DNA of 64,000 nucleotides, taken from assembly GCA_009667805.1 (NCBI GenBank), contig CM019069.1, forward strand, positions 95,887,204-95,951,203, in the 5' to 3' direction. The notes beneath the pieces were generated by a model that saw nothing but the letters and a program-made list of their open reading frames with translations, ran no database searches and had not been told where the DNA came from. Positions 35,908 to 47,090 of the stretch are shown piece by piece. Both the position numbers and the translations under genes were made by a program. This stretch comes from Leptobrachium leishanense. Its lineage: Eukaryota; Chordata; Amphibia; Anura; Megophryidae. The number at the start of each line of letters is the position of its first letter. The first letter of the stretch is position 1.

Positions 35908-36930
35908 GGGGGGGGGCGTGGCCGGCTGCCGAGGAGACAGTACGCATGTTGTTGGAGCTCTGCAGCATTCTCCTCTCCCCAGGCATTATTTGTGAATTTA
36001 AACCGCTGAGTACCTTTCCTGGGGACCCTGGTCAACGGGACTGTGCCGACCGGAGCCCACCCCCCTCCGGTCCAGAGACTCGCCTTTTAGACGCCATCTC
36101 CGGCGGGAGGATGCCGCTGGCAGCCATTTTGCGGCCTGCTTCGCAGAATTTCCTGAATCCCGGTTCTGCGCTGGGTTCTATGTTGGCTTCCGGGGTGACG
36201 GAGGGCCCACGTCTCCCGGATGTGCTGGATGCCGTTCTGCAGTTACTGGGGGACGACGAGAGCCCTATGACACAGGGCGATATGCGCTGCATCTTGGCAG
36301 TGCTGTGCTCCGGCCGGAGACCTGAAGATTCAGCCAGCGGCGTTTCTAGGAGTGAGAAGCCTGCGGGTGCGCCACATGATGGTGTGATGTCTGAGAAAGC
36401 AGAGACCGAGGAGGTGGAGAGGGAGCCAGATCACCCGATTCCGCTGTCTGTTTCTCCGGTGGGAGATCTGACTCAGTGGCGTACCTCTGCAGTGCCCGCA
36501 TATCGAGGATCGTCTGGCCGGCTGCAGCTGGTGGGTGTGCTGGAGGCACCCGCTGGCACCGACCGGTGTCTGGGGGTCAACTATCTCCCATCTTTGAAAA
36601 AGAGATTCCACCTAGTTCCCTCCTGCGGTCCCCTGCCTTGGAGCCCCTGCGGCTTTACCTAGGATGGCCGGAAACCCTGGTGACAGTGCAGGCGAGGGCC
36701 TACTTGATATGCCAGCTTTCTTTTTCGCCGATGGGCCTCGCCGCCTGCTCTGCCTCACCCTGCCTGCACCACGGATCCAGCTGTTTGGGGACACTGGCTG
36801 AAATCAGGTCTGCATTTCTTCCCCCTTTGCTTGTTTAATGGCAAATTGATGTGCTCCCACTGCTGTTTCCCCCCCTCCACCTTGGTCGAATTGTGATTTT
36901 GCAAAATAAAAAATTTAAAATCTCAAAGAA
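35908..36930 (+). mobile_element. Non-autonomous, LINE-mobilised element with its own ORF (copy B)
   Basis: Bounded by 16-bp duplications AAAGATCTGTTTCCTT at 35892-35907 and 36931-36946. It starts GGGGGGGGGCGTGGCCGGCT and ends with AATAAAAAATTTAAAATC. The leader shares GGAGCTC..GCA.ATTCT, GGGGACCC and GGAGGGCCC.CGTCTCCC blocks with copy A at 27262, so the two are one family. Copy B is only 1.0 kb because it lacks the long 3' region. Confidence 0.82.
35946..36662 (+). CDS. Unrecognised protein of non-autonomous element B
   Basis: A 238-residue frame spanning most of the element, with Met at 35946. The part homologous to the ORF of copy A begins at about residue 90 with PDVLDAVLQLLGDDESPM and RCILAVLCSGRRPEDS, followed by an acidic Ser/Glu-rich stretch (EKAETEEVEREPDHP). 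The C-terminus diverges. No known domain; no stop in the shared region. The first 60-90 residues could be untranslated leader. Confidence 0.5.
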   Translation: MLLELCSILLSPGIICEFKPLSTFPGDPGQRDCADRSPPPSGPETRLLDAISGGRMPLAAILRPASQNFLNPGSALGSMLASGVTEGPRLPDVLDAVLQLLGDDESPMTQGDMRCILAVLCSGRRPEDSASGVSRSEKPAGAPHDGVMSEKAETEEVEREPDHPIPLSVSPVGDLTQWRTSAVPAYRGSSGRLQLVGVLEAPAGTDRCLGVNYLPSLKKRFHLVPSCGPLPWSPCGFT

Positions 36931-36946
36931 AAAGATCTGTTTCCTT

Positions 36947-37349
36947 AGTTAATCTTTGTATAAAATGAAGGGGATGATGTGCCAGGAGCAGAAAAAGAGA
37001 ATGTTCATGTTGTGCAACATTAGATATTCACCTACAGAATCCCAAATTCACCATTACATTCACGTCTCTGCAGCAAAATAAATAAATTCTTGTGATCATC
37101 GTCCAGCTCTTTTATCTCCCTCAACTTGTGTGGGTGTTCCACTGTGGATAGTCTTTTTTTAAAAGTATATACTCCAAGCAATAATTCAAAAAAATAGAGA
37201 GAGCGGGAGTGAGTGCGAGGAATGTAGGTCAGACTGCTAATTCTAAACAAGGAATTGGTTCACCACAGCATAAAAAGCATTTCCATTTTTTTCCTTCTGG
37301 CCTCTCCAGTACATTACTGACAGAACCGGTAATGCTGGTAAAATTTTAA

Positions 37350-37382
<33 letters not shown>

Positions 37383-39195
37383 TTCAGACTTTGTTTTTTG
37401 TCTTTAATAATGCCAATGAGATCCAACTACACCAAGTCATCCAACACTTCTGTTCTCTACAAGGTATTACACGGCGTCAACCAAGATGCCTTTACTTTAG
37501 GTTTCCTCCAACTTTATCCTGAGTTGACCCTCCTGTGATAGAGCGTGAGACTCTGTATATGTCAGCAGGAGGCTGAATGAGGCGATATTCCAAGGACGGT
37601 AAGGGATTAAGTCTCTTCCCTGGCAGCAGGTACACCTGCGGTTCTTTAAGGATCCCTTATAGTAGTTCTGAGAGAACAGGGGAAGTCAGACATAAACTGC
37701 ATATGCAAGGCTGATGGTTGGAGATCACAGAGCTGCAGAAAAGGTTTGCCGACATGCTTATATACAAAGATCCTAAATGCTTGTTTCTACTAGGGGACAG
37801 GATAGCTGCCCCAGTAGCCTGTAGTGAGTGGATTTTTTTATTTTTTTTAGTCAGCCTCCTAAGAAAGGAGTAGGCCTATTTGTTTTGTTTGGCACTGCAA
37901 ACTGTTCTGCTTAAAGGGGACAGTATACCCAATTGTTACTTTTTCTGCTGAGTACAATAAAAAGTGGTACATCCTCAAACTCCAGGGCTTTTCCGAGTGG
38001 CCTTACCACACTCCTTAATATTAATGATTGCTATTAATTTGTTTATGATTTTATTCATTTTTAGACAGATGGCTTTTGTTTGCTAAATTTAAAATCAACC
38101 ACAAGGCCTAGCATCCCCTAGCCCTAGTCCAAGCCTTGGTCTCTCTCCACCCATACCACAAATTCCTTTGCTGGCAATAGCTCTTACCATCTATGCATTT
38201 TTACCTCAAATCTCACTACATCAAGCCATCCAACAGTTATGTTCTCTGAACGGTCCATCCCTCGCTCCACCCACCCCGTCCTTAGCCTAAATTTAGACCA
38301 TTCACTTTCATGTTGTGACGGAATGGCCGCCACAATATTAATTTAGTTTAATTTCATTCTTATTTTGTTTTATTATTTATATGAAGCCTGTGTAGCGGCT
38401 TCCATCACACATGTGCTTTTATTTCTGTTTCTGATTAACTATATAGAAACATAAGCCTTTGGTTTATCTTTGGTTTTTGCAGCTGCCAGTTACTCTGACA
38501 CCATCTTCACCTGGCCCCCTGTTCCCTCTTGTTTCATGACCATCAATGACCGTTAGATAAGCTCACATGATGTCTGGCACTTTGTATAGTGCTGTAATTG
38601 CTAGATCTATCCATGGGCAGGGTCGTCTGTCTAGCCCTAGACCACAGGGTTGTGTGTCTAGCCCTAGAGAAAATGCACTATATAAATACTAAGTATGATG
38701 CACAGGATAATTTAATAAACTGAACACAATCCACTGACGAAATTCAAATCATCGCTTGAAGAAGTCTTTGTCTTCCACTTGACTTGTAAGGAGGTCAAAT
38801 ATTTCTGCTATAAAACGAAGGCCAGCTATAAAAGAAATGTATATATAAACAGCCATTCTAGTACAAAAATAATATTTTTTGTTCTTTGACATTTTGTCCC
38901 AAAGGAGCTTGTAACCGCCGCAAACTATTACTCACAGATTGCCTATGTATCATGTCCTGATCAGAGTGTGAGCATTTAAGTGTGTTTTTAAATCTTGTGA
39001 GGGCATTTAAACAAACACATATTCATGCCAAAATAGCATACCTTGTCAAAGTAAGGCATGTTATTTTTGCACTTCAACACACTTTGTATTATTCAGGAGG
39101 ACTTTACATACTTTGCCATGTTCTTTTTGTATTTTCAGAGTATTACCAATTATACAAATTTGAGTCATCAGGTGACAACAATTGGTTCTACCCAT
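36947..39195. other. SNX29 intron, no gene recognised
   Basis: Contains a (TA)n run at 37359-37382 and an LTR-like opening TGTGACGGAATGGCC near 38320 with an AATAAA near 38712, but no matching ends. No supported gene. Confidence 0.5.
37359..37382. repeat. (AT)n microsatellite
   Basis: Twelve uninterrupted AT dinucleotides. Confidence 0.95.
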
Positions 39196-39968
39196 GACTG
39201 ACTGTCTGGACTCGCCAGGGCAACAACGGTGTATGAATCCAAGTATTTAGTGTAGCAGCGGTACACGTTAACAGTTAAGTTCCAATAGGGCTTTATTGCA
39301 AGAATATACAGGGAAGCACTAATGAGGGGCGAAGCATGAGCGGAGTTGGGCACAGTAGAAAACAACACAAAGACAAGGAAACTTGCTGGACATACTAGGA
39401 AGGCATAGGACATAAGGGGAGTAGTGGGCCAGATAGCAGGTACACAGGTTACAGGGATCACTAAAGGAGAGCATCCAGGGGTGCTGGGAGTTGGAGTCAA
39501 GTAAGCAAGGATGGTATAGTTGTAGGTACAGGTTTCCAGATAGGGAGTCTGTGGACACAGTCGGGGTCCGTAGGCAAGGTGTCCAGAGGGTAATACCAAG
39601 AAGAGAGTCCAGGGGCAAGCCAGAGGTCGAAGTCAGCAGGAGAGTAATCAGAGTCAACAAGTAAGCCAAGTGTCTGGTACACGGGTATAGTTCAAGAGGA
39701 AATCAGGTATCTGGTGGGCAAGTAGTGCAAAATGCTGAAGCATTGAGACCTGGGCGAGGCTTCATTTATTGCTGCCAAATCCTTGACAAGAGGTCACATC
39801 TGTGGTCTGGGCAGGACAGACCAGGACTGGAACCGGGATCTGGAGATAATGGTCACGTCTTTCCAAGACCTAGGCTTGACCAGGGTCACTGTGGGAAAGC
39901 TGCTGCCAGGCTCGAATATGAGGGTGCAGTACCAACCTTGTCCTTCTTGCCACGGCATGGGCCATGAC
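39196..39968 (-). mobile_element. Possible solo LTR of another family
   Basis: Read on the minus strand it opens TGTCATGGCCCATGCC and closes CCAGACAGTCA, giving TG...CA ends. An AATAAA lies in the second half (minus strand, near 39290). A target duplication was not found and the exact ends are uncertain by a few bases. Confidence 0.4.
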
Positions 39969-40193
39969 ACTGAGTAAGGAGGAGAAAACTACTTGTCCAC
40001 ATGTAGAGGATGTAAAGGTTAATCTATATTAAACAACAGTTAGAAGCAAATCCGTTAAAAATGCTAGGCCAGCTCATTGCAAAGCTGTTTAGACAAATCA
40101 CTAAATAAAATCTTTCTGCAATAAACCATGCAAGCCTTACACCGGAGAACTGTCAAAACATAATTAGGCAGGCTGGTGATAATAGTTGGTTAC

Positions 40194-40318
40194 CTGTCTC
40201 TGTTTTACTGGAGAATCCCGCTGCCTGTTTGATTGCTGCTGCTGTTAATGCTAATCCTCTGCTTCTTTTCAAGCCATGCTGTAACACCGCTTCAAACTGA
40301 GCGCACAGGCAAATAACT
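40194..40318 (-). CDS. SNX29: SNX29 coding exon (start of RUN domain)
   Basis: The minus-strand acceptor TTTCGTTGCAG ends at 40319 and the donor GTAACC starts at 40193. The 125-bp exon encodes VICLCAQFEAVLQHGLKRSR then ALTAAAIKQAAGF and SSKTET, nearly identical to vertebrate SNX29. One entry base completes AGA (Arg) from the exon at 63065-63117, and one exit base G joins AT of the exon at 17264 to give Asp. The intervening 22.9-kb intron holds most of the nested LINEs. Confidence 0.95.
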
Positions 40319-41305
40319 CTGCAACGAAACAAACACTTAATTAGAGATCTGCACAGCGAGAATATAACAAACATGTCTCCTTTGGAAGGAAAAGGTGGAG
40401 AGGGGCAGGAATGTTTCTTACAGTGTGCCACTGTATACTTGGCTTGTGTACCTGATCCATTAATACTCCGTTCTCACAGAAAGAATGATTGCTGACAACA
40501 ATGAGAGTAAAAATGGCATTGGCAGCGAGGTCCGCTGTGCAATAAAGGAGAAATGAATTTCAGTGGAGCCAGAGAAAAGACCAATACACACCTAATTTCA
40601 TCCAAAGGGTACCAAATCCTTGGGACAATGAAGCACATGCACATCGGTGATACATTTTCCCCACATATGAATACATCGAATTATTTTGTCACATTTAAAC
40701 GAACATACATTTTTTCCACTAGTTTTGGCTAAACATCAAAAGCCATGTCAGCAACCACAGCTGAAATAAAAAAATACGTAACACATTCCTAACACACAGC
40801 CATGCACAGCGCACAATCAGCCTACAAATTGAATAAAAAGAATGGAAGATTTAAATAGCTCTAGGGAAGGATATGGTTTAAATCTATAGATACAGAGCTC
40901 TCTGCTGATCTGCTCATTAACAGAACCTTGCAAAGAACACAAGGATATCTGCTGAGATTATAGAAAGATTTCTTCATCAGAAAAGGAAAGTTATTTACTG
41001 TTGGTAGAACAATAAAAAATATGGAGCACTATATGGAGCAACATATTGTTTTATCCAATTCAATTGATGCCTTTGAAACCTGTCTCAATCCAATATAAAT
41101 GGATATTCTAATTATTATTATTTATCATTCTTCCCTTTGGGCACAGTTAGAAAACACTCAAAACGTGTTGATTTTTTTTTTCTTTTATCAACAGCACCAA
41201 TGGGGATATGTGGAAGGTTAAACTTGATGGAAATTGTGGTTTTTTCTTCCCCACTGTTTGTTACCATGTTCTATGTCAATAATGCATATGGTTAATCCGG
41301 TATTT
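40319..41305. other. SNX29 intron, no gene recognised
   Basis: AT-rich sequence without repeat ends or supported frames. Confidence 0.5.
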
Positions 41306-41499
41306 AAAAGCATAAACACGGGGGGCGTGGTTTGGCGCGGTATGAGAGCAGACGTTTGATCGGTTCTCTCGGTCCTGACGAGCAAAGAACCCGATACTAA
41401 ACAGAGCTGAACCTTCTCACACTGAGCCTTATTACCACTGAACACCCGCTGAGGTCTCCCGCTAAGGTTACGAAGGCGAAGGGGGCCCCGGGCGCTTCG

Positions 41500-42310
41500 G
41501 TGGCTCCAATTTTCCACCTGCTCTCATCTGGGCCTAACCATCAGGATGGCGGCCAGAAATTTCCAACTGCCTCCTCCTCCACATGCTCCAGCCCTGCTGG
41601 GCCCCTGGAGACGGCCACCAAGGGAGACGTTCAACAGATACTCGGCCGGCTGGTCGAGGTCCAGCAATTCCTGGCAGGAGAGCTCGAAAGATCTGCACGC
41701 GCCATCCGAGCGGAGGTGCAGGCGGTGGGTGCCCGGACGTCCGCGATGGAGGATGCAGTGACAACTCTGTCCCGGGGACACAACGCGGTGGTCGACCTTT
41801 CTAACGAGCTGGTGGATCGGATCCAACAACTGGAACAACAGGTAGAGGACCTCTCCAATCGCTCGAAAAGAAATAACCTACGAATGCGGGGGCTCCCGGA
41901 GTCCGTATCCTCCGCTGCCTTGAGGGACACTCTCATGGGCGTGCTGCAATCCCTTCTGCTTGACCATACCGTGGATCAACTACTCCTGGATCGCATACAC
42001 TGCGCATTATGAGCCAAGGCCGCTCCTCCGGCGGGCCCCCGGGATGTGATCCTCAGATTTCATTAGTTTACCTCAAAATCGGCCGCACTGTGGGCCCTGC
42101 GGGACACCCCTCTCACATACCAAGACTTGGAGCTCCAGGTCTTCCAGGATTTGGCTCCCAGCACTTTGGCTAAACGATGTCCCTGGAGACCATTGGCAGA
42201 TCATTTGAGGGGCCACGGCATCCGGTTCGCCTGGGGCTTCCCTCTCAAAATGCTTGCCTTCCACAACGACACCACCACCATCTGTGCCTCGTTGGCGGGT
42301 GCTCCCGCCT
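41500..42310 (+). pseudogene. ORF1 of LINE copy c, with stop and truncation
   Basis: Reads a Pro/Ser-rich N-terminus, a coiled coil (IQQLEQQVEDLSNRSKRNNL), RMRGLPESV and LLLDRIHCAL, then a stop at 42010. The reading continues as APPGPRDVILRF, LQVFQDLAPSTL and IRFAWGFPLKMLAF to about 42290. It ends where the antisense LINE begins. Confidence 0.8.
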
Positions 42311-43019
42311 TTCTCTTTTTAATAACACAATTTTATTAATTTTATAAATAATACAATAAACAGCTACAAGGCACCAAGTGAAGCACAGAAAGCAAGCCAG
42401 TACTTCGAGAAGCAGTACAAAATATCAATAAACCAAAAATGCTAAGTCAGCATTCTAACCACGAGGCAAAAACAGTGCCTTGAAAAGAAATAAGTAATGA
42501 TTGCGGAATAGTCAAAAAAGAAAAAAAAGGGGGGGGGGAAATCAAGGTCTCCTGGTTAAATAATTAATGCATAAATCATGGAACCGGTTGTGTCACAAGC
42601 CATGTTTCCCATATCTTAGTACACTGCGGAACGGTATCGTGTAGTTGCGCTGTCAAGCGTTCCATCTTATAAACATACCACACTTTCGTCACCACCTCCG
42701 CTAGAGAGGGAAGGGTCACTTTCCACTAACGCGCTATACAGATGCGTGAGGCCGTGCAAACTCAATGGACCAATTTAAGGGAGTAACGGGACAGCCCGTA
42801 GCGACGGGACGGGCTATTGAGTAAAGCCAGCAATGGCTCAGGAAGTATATGTAGACCGATAGGACCACAAATAGGGTTGCACCGATACCGATACTAGTAT
42901 CGATATCGGTGCCGATACCGGGTACTGCAGGAGTACTTGGTACTCGTGCAGTACCCCCGATATTTTTTTCCGATACCGGAAGCCGGCATTAAGCCGGCTT
43001 GCCAGCATCCGAGGGGCTG

Positions 43020-43490
43020 CGGCGGCTGTCCGAATGCTCTATCGGCATTCGGACAGGCCCTGGAGCTGCTCTCCGCATTGTTTAGACTTACCTTCCTGGG
43101 CGCCGCCGGGAAAGTCTTCGCGCGCGCGCTCCTTGGAAGGTCCCCAGCCGCGACCACGTGGGACCATGTGATCGCGGCTGGGGTCCTTCCAGCGAGCGCA
43201 TGCGCGGGAACTTTCCCGGCGCCGCTAAGGAAGGTAAGTATAAACAATGCGGAGAGCAGCTGCAGGGCCTGTCCGAATGCCGATAGAGCAGTCGGACAGG
43301 CCCTGCAGCTGCTCTCCGCTCATACTTACCTTCCTGAGCGACGCCGGGAAAGTTTCCACACGTACGCTCGTTGGAAGGACCCCAGCCGTGATCACATGGT
43401 CCCACGTGGTCGCGGCTGGGGACCTTCCAAGGAGCACGCGCGCACGAAGACTTTTCCGGCGTCGCTAAAGGAAGGTAAGTATGAGCGGAG
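43020..43490. repeat. Two GC-rich hairpins in tandem
   Basis: The first (about 43029-43300) and second (about 43287-43490) each pair a TTACCTTCCT.G.G.C.CCGG left arm with the inverse CCGG.G.CGCTAAGGAAGGTAA, with CCCCAGCCG.GA.CAC.TGG in the middle. They are diverged copies of one another. Confidence 0.75.
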
Positions 43491-44240
43491 GGGGGCAAAT
43501 CCATGTGCTGGGGGCAGTATCCACGAGCTGGGGCATTATCCATGAGCTGGGGCACATTATCCATGAGCTGGGGACATTATCCATGAGCTGGGGACATTAT
43601 CCATGAGCTGGGGACATTATCCATGAGCTGGGGGACATTATCCATGAGCTGGGGGACATTATCCATGAGCTGGGGGACATTATCCATGAGCTGGGGGACA
43701 TTATCCATGAGCTGGGGGACATTATCCATGAGCTGGGGGCATTATCCATGAGCTGGGGGACATTATCCATGAGCTGGGGGACATTATCCATGAGCTGGGG
43801 GACATTATCCATGAGCTGGGGGACATTATCCATGAGCTGGGGGACATTATCCATGAGCTGGGGGCAAATCCATGAGCTGGGGGCAAATCCATGAGCTGGG
43901 GCAGATCCAGGAGCTGGGGGACATTATCCATGAGCTGGGGGGCAATATCCATGAGCTGGGGGCAATATCCATGAGCTGGGGGGCAATTCCATGAGCTGGG
44001 GGGCAATTCCATGAGCTGGGGGCAAATCCATGAGCTGGGGCAGATCCAGGAGCTGGGGGACATTATCCATGAGCTGGGGGGCAATATCCATGAGCTGGGG
44101 GGCAATATCCATGAGCTGGGGGGCAATTCCATGAGCTGGGGGCAAATCCATGAGCTGGGGGGCAATATCCATGAGCTGGGGGGCATTATCCATGAGCTGG
44201 GGGGCAATATCCATGAGCTGGGGGGCAATATCCATGAGAC
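43491..44240. repeat. Minisatellite, shared unit in inverse orientation
   Basis: About 35 units of 20-22 bp, consensus CCATGAGCTGGGGGACATTA or with GGGCAATAT. The inverse, AATGTCCCCCAGCTCATGG, matches the array at 10045. Long open frames here (QLMDNVP and SSWIMSP repeats) are artefacts. Confidence 0.93.
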
Positions 44241-46435
44241 CTGGGGGCTTTATATGAGGTCTGTTCTTATTGGAAAGCGTCACGTGACATAAAATAAAAG
44301 TATCGGTACTTGGTATCAGTGAGTACTTGAACAAAAGTATCTGTACTCGGTCTTTAAAAAGTGGTATCGGTGCATCCCTAACCACAAAAAACAGTTACAT
44401 GCCAACATTCCCCACCACATATGATAAAACGTTCTGCGATGGCCACAACCTCTAGTACAGAGGCCAGACAAACCCGGGTAAATTCTTTGTAGTCTAGCAG
44501 GGTCCAGGTACCATCTGGAAAGAAGTTTGTTGCAGTTCTCTTTCACCAAGGTACAGGTGGTTATCCCCATAGAGGACTCCATCAACGCCTCCCACTCCTC
44601 CCGAGGAATAGGGCGACCAACATCCCTCTCCCACAGCTGTTGATATGGACATGGTCTATCAAGTGATGGGGAAAGGAGCAGTGCGTAAAGTAGAGAGATC
44701 GCCTCAGCCGTACTCGAGCTCATCGCCAAGCTTTCAAACGGTGTGGTGGTAGGGATGCCTGAAGTTAAACAATTGTGGACAAATTGAGTGTAACGGTGAA
44801 ATTCCCTCAACGGAACATCATAAGATTCTCTATACTATTCCCAAGAGGGGAATTTCCCTTGAAAGAGCACTGAGCCCAGTGTCGTGAATCCCTTATTCTG
44901 CCACCACTGAAACGCTCGTCCCTCTCTCCCAGACCATGGCGGAAAAAGGGGGTTATCCCTCAAAGGAATCATCCCAGAGCCCGGTGTAGTAAGAGACGCC
45001 CGAAATTTAACCTTGGACCACAAATTGAGTGAGTGAATAGAAGTAGGCAATAATCGCTTCCGTTCGGTCGAGGAGATCTGTCTCCAGGGCAGCTGCGATA
45101 AGCAAGCCGGAGAGGCACACCTGGTCTCAATATCATTGAAGGAGCAGAGTTAGTTGCGCAGCCTCATAGTATAGTGTAAGATCCGGGACCGCCAGGCCGC
45201 CACGCTGTTTCGGTCGGCGCAAAACGGTCCTGGAGACTCTTGTTTTTTTTCCCCTGCCAAACATAGCGATAGAAGGCCAATTGGAGGACAGGTAACATGG
45301 AGGGTAGAAGGGGCACGCCCCATCCAAGAGAGAGTAGGAGGACCACTGACGGAGTAAAGATTTGATATGTTTAATCATGTCGGGATAATTGGCTGCATAT
45401 AGTTGGTTGGGGTGAGAAGTAAGGTAGACGTCCAAATACTGAATGCGGTGAGGACACCACCTAAAAGGCAAATGTGCTTTTAAGAAGTTGTGCCATGTCT
45501 TGAGATAGCGAAACGTTAAGCGCTTCCGATTTAGAAATATTTATTTTATAGCCAGAGAGGGCACCAAAGGAAGAAAGACAACTATATAAATTTGGTAGCG
45601 AAATTTGGGGTTGGGTTATTTTGAGAAGGATGTCATCTGCAAAGAGGCCCAATTTATATGATGCGTCACCCACCACGATCCCTGTAATGTCCGGGTGCTG
45701 AAGTATTTGCTCGGCCAGGGGTTCCATGCAGAGGGCAAACAAGAGTGGGGACAAAGGGCAGCCTTGCTGCGTACCATTGAGAATAGGAAATGGTTTTGAC
45801 TTCCCTCCCATAGTTATAACGGAAGCCGTAGGAGACGCGTACAGTGCCTGAATCCTTTGAATCATAATAGCTCCGAGGCCGAACCGATGTAGAACTTCCC
45901 ATAGATCGTCCAGTCTACACGATCAAAAGCCTTCTCGGCGTCCAGAGAAAGCAGAAGGGCAGGTTGTTGAGTAGTATGTGCTACTGAGATTAAGTCAACC
46001 GTATGGGCGAATGTTATCCGGAGCACCTCGGGAAGAGATAAAACCTACTTGATCCGGTGCACTAAAAATGGTAGGTTGCGACTCAAGCAAAGCGCAAGTA
46101 GCTTCGCAAAAAAATTTCTGTCAACGTTAAGTAGAGATATTGGGCGGTAACTAGCGCATGCAGAACGGTCCTTCCCCTCCTTCAGGATTACAACAATGGA
46201 GGCAGTTAACAGTTCTTGAGGTGGAGCTTTGCCTTTCAGAAATCCATTATACATGTTAACTAATAAAGGGGCCAACTGAACTCTAAATTTTTTATAATAG
46301 AGGGGACTAAACCCATCAGGGCCCGGGGCCTTAGATGGTTTAAGATCCTTTAAGAGTTAAAGAACTTCCTCTGTAGTAACCGGGGAGGCTAATTCGCTGT
46401 ACAATAAAGGACGTAGGGCACAGACAATAGTAGCC

Positions 46436-47090
46436 AAAATGATAAGTGAACTCCGTCGCTAAGAGCACCTAAAATGTAGTTCCCAAACTACACCAAATAC
46501 AATAGAATAAAACAGGGACAGATGCTCAGCGCTCACAAGATATGCAGAGAAATTATGAAATGCATACATACATATATATGATCAGATGCTCAATAAATGT
46601 GACAGTTCATAAACGTCAAATAAAATTCACAATAGTGAATGCACAATAGTGAAGTCCAGCATTCACAATATATATTAGAAGAAAGGGGGGGGGGAAGGAC
46701 CCACTCACACTTTCTGGAGCCTCGTTAGGCTCGATCACTTCGCCTGCGGGTATTTCAGTAGGCTCACCCAATAGCCCTCAGCGGTTCGCCGGTCGTATAG
46801 CCCTGGTGTCCTTAGGAGTCCCGGGTCATCCACAGGTCCTGTGAGAGTCCGATGCTATGGGTACTCAGACACAATAGGAACTTGAAAGTTGCAGAACTAT
46901 GCAGGTGCCATTCACAGAAAAAAATGTTAAAAAGGAATTCTTTCGTTTACTTTTGCTAAAAAATTATTGTGGCACAATACAAACAATTAAAAAAGATTAA
47001 AATCTTTTTTAATCTTTAAAAACCAGTAGTCAGAGGGTTTTGATGGTCTGCAGAATACCCGACATGCCCTAAACAGGTTGTTGCTCGAGG
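46436..47090. other. Unclassified block inside LINE copy c
   Basis: Fills the gap between antisense LINE copy d and the resumption of copy c ORF2. It is not LINE-like in any frame. It contains a palindrome around AAAAGATTAAAATCTTTTTT near 46990-47020 and a G-run at 46686. It may be part of another element that replaced the missing ORF2 endonuclease region. Confidence 0.4.

Larger units (their letters stand above)
42872..44380. mobile_element. hAT-type element with TAGGGNTGCACCGATACC ends
   Basis: The left end TAGGGTTGCACCGATACC and the inverted right end GGTATCGGTGCATCCCTA are flanked by a perfect 8-bp duplication ACCACAAA (42864-42871 and 44381-44388). It is 1509 bp with no transposase. The interior holds two GC-rich hairpins (43020-43490) and a large minisatellite (43491-44240). 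A diverged copy of its left end sits at 52858. Confidence 0.9.
42315..46435 (-). mobile_element. Tx1/L1-type LINE (copy d), antisense and 5'-truncated
   Basis: Inserted head-to-head in copy c. The 3' A-rich end lies at 42315 (plus strand TTTTTAATAACACAATTTTA) and the 5' truncation near 46435 is inside ORF2, upstream of the reverse transcriptase. A target duplication was not found. A hAT element (42872-44380) interrupts its C-terminal coding region. Confidence 0.8.
42590..46435 (-). pseudogene. ORF2 fragment of LINE copy d
   Basis: From 46435 downward: PSKAPGPDGFSPLYYKKF, SYRPISLLNVD, QGCPLSPLLFALCMEPLA, GLFADDILLKI (about 45630) and YKINISKSEAL. The C-terminal part contains CTRGCGHRRTFYHMWW (about 44400), followed after the hAT insertion by LHDTVPQCTKIWETW (about 42610). 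Stops and frameshifts are frequent. Confidence 0.82.

Noticed and set aside
38320..38770. LTR-like start TGTGACGGAATGGCC with a downstream AATAAA
   Set aside because: No matching right end or target duplication was found, so it is not called.
39168..39682. Minus-strand frames up to 143 residues
   Set aside because: Fall inside the LTR-like element at 39196-39968 and have no recognisable domain.
43597..44385. Long minus-strand frames of QLMDNVP and SSWIMSP type
   Set aside because: Artefacts of the minisatellite inside the hAT element.
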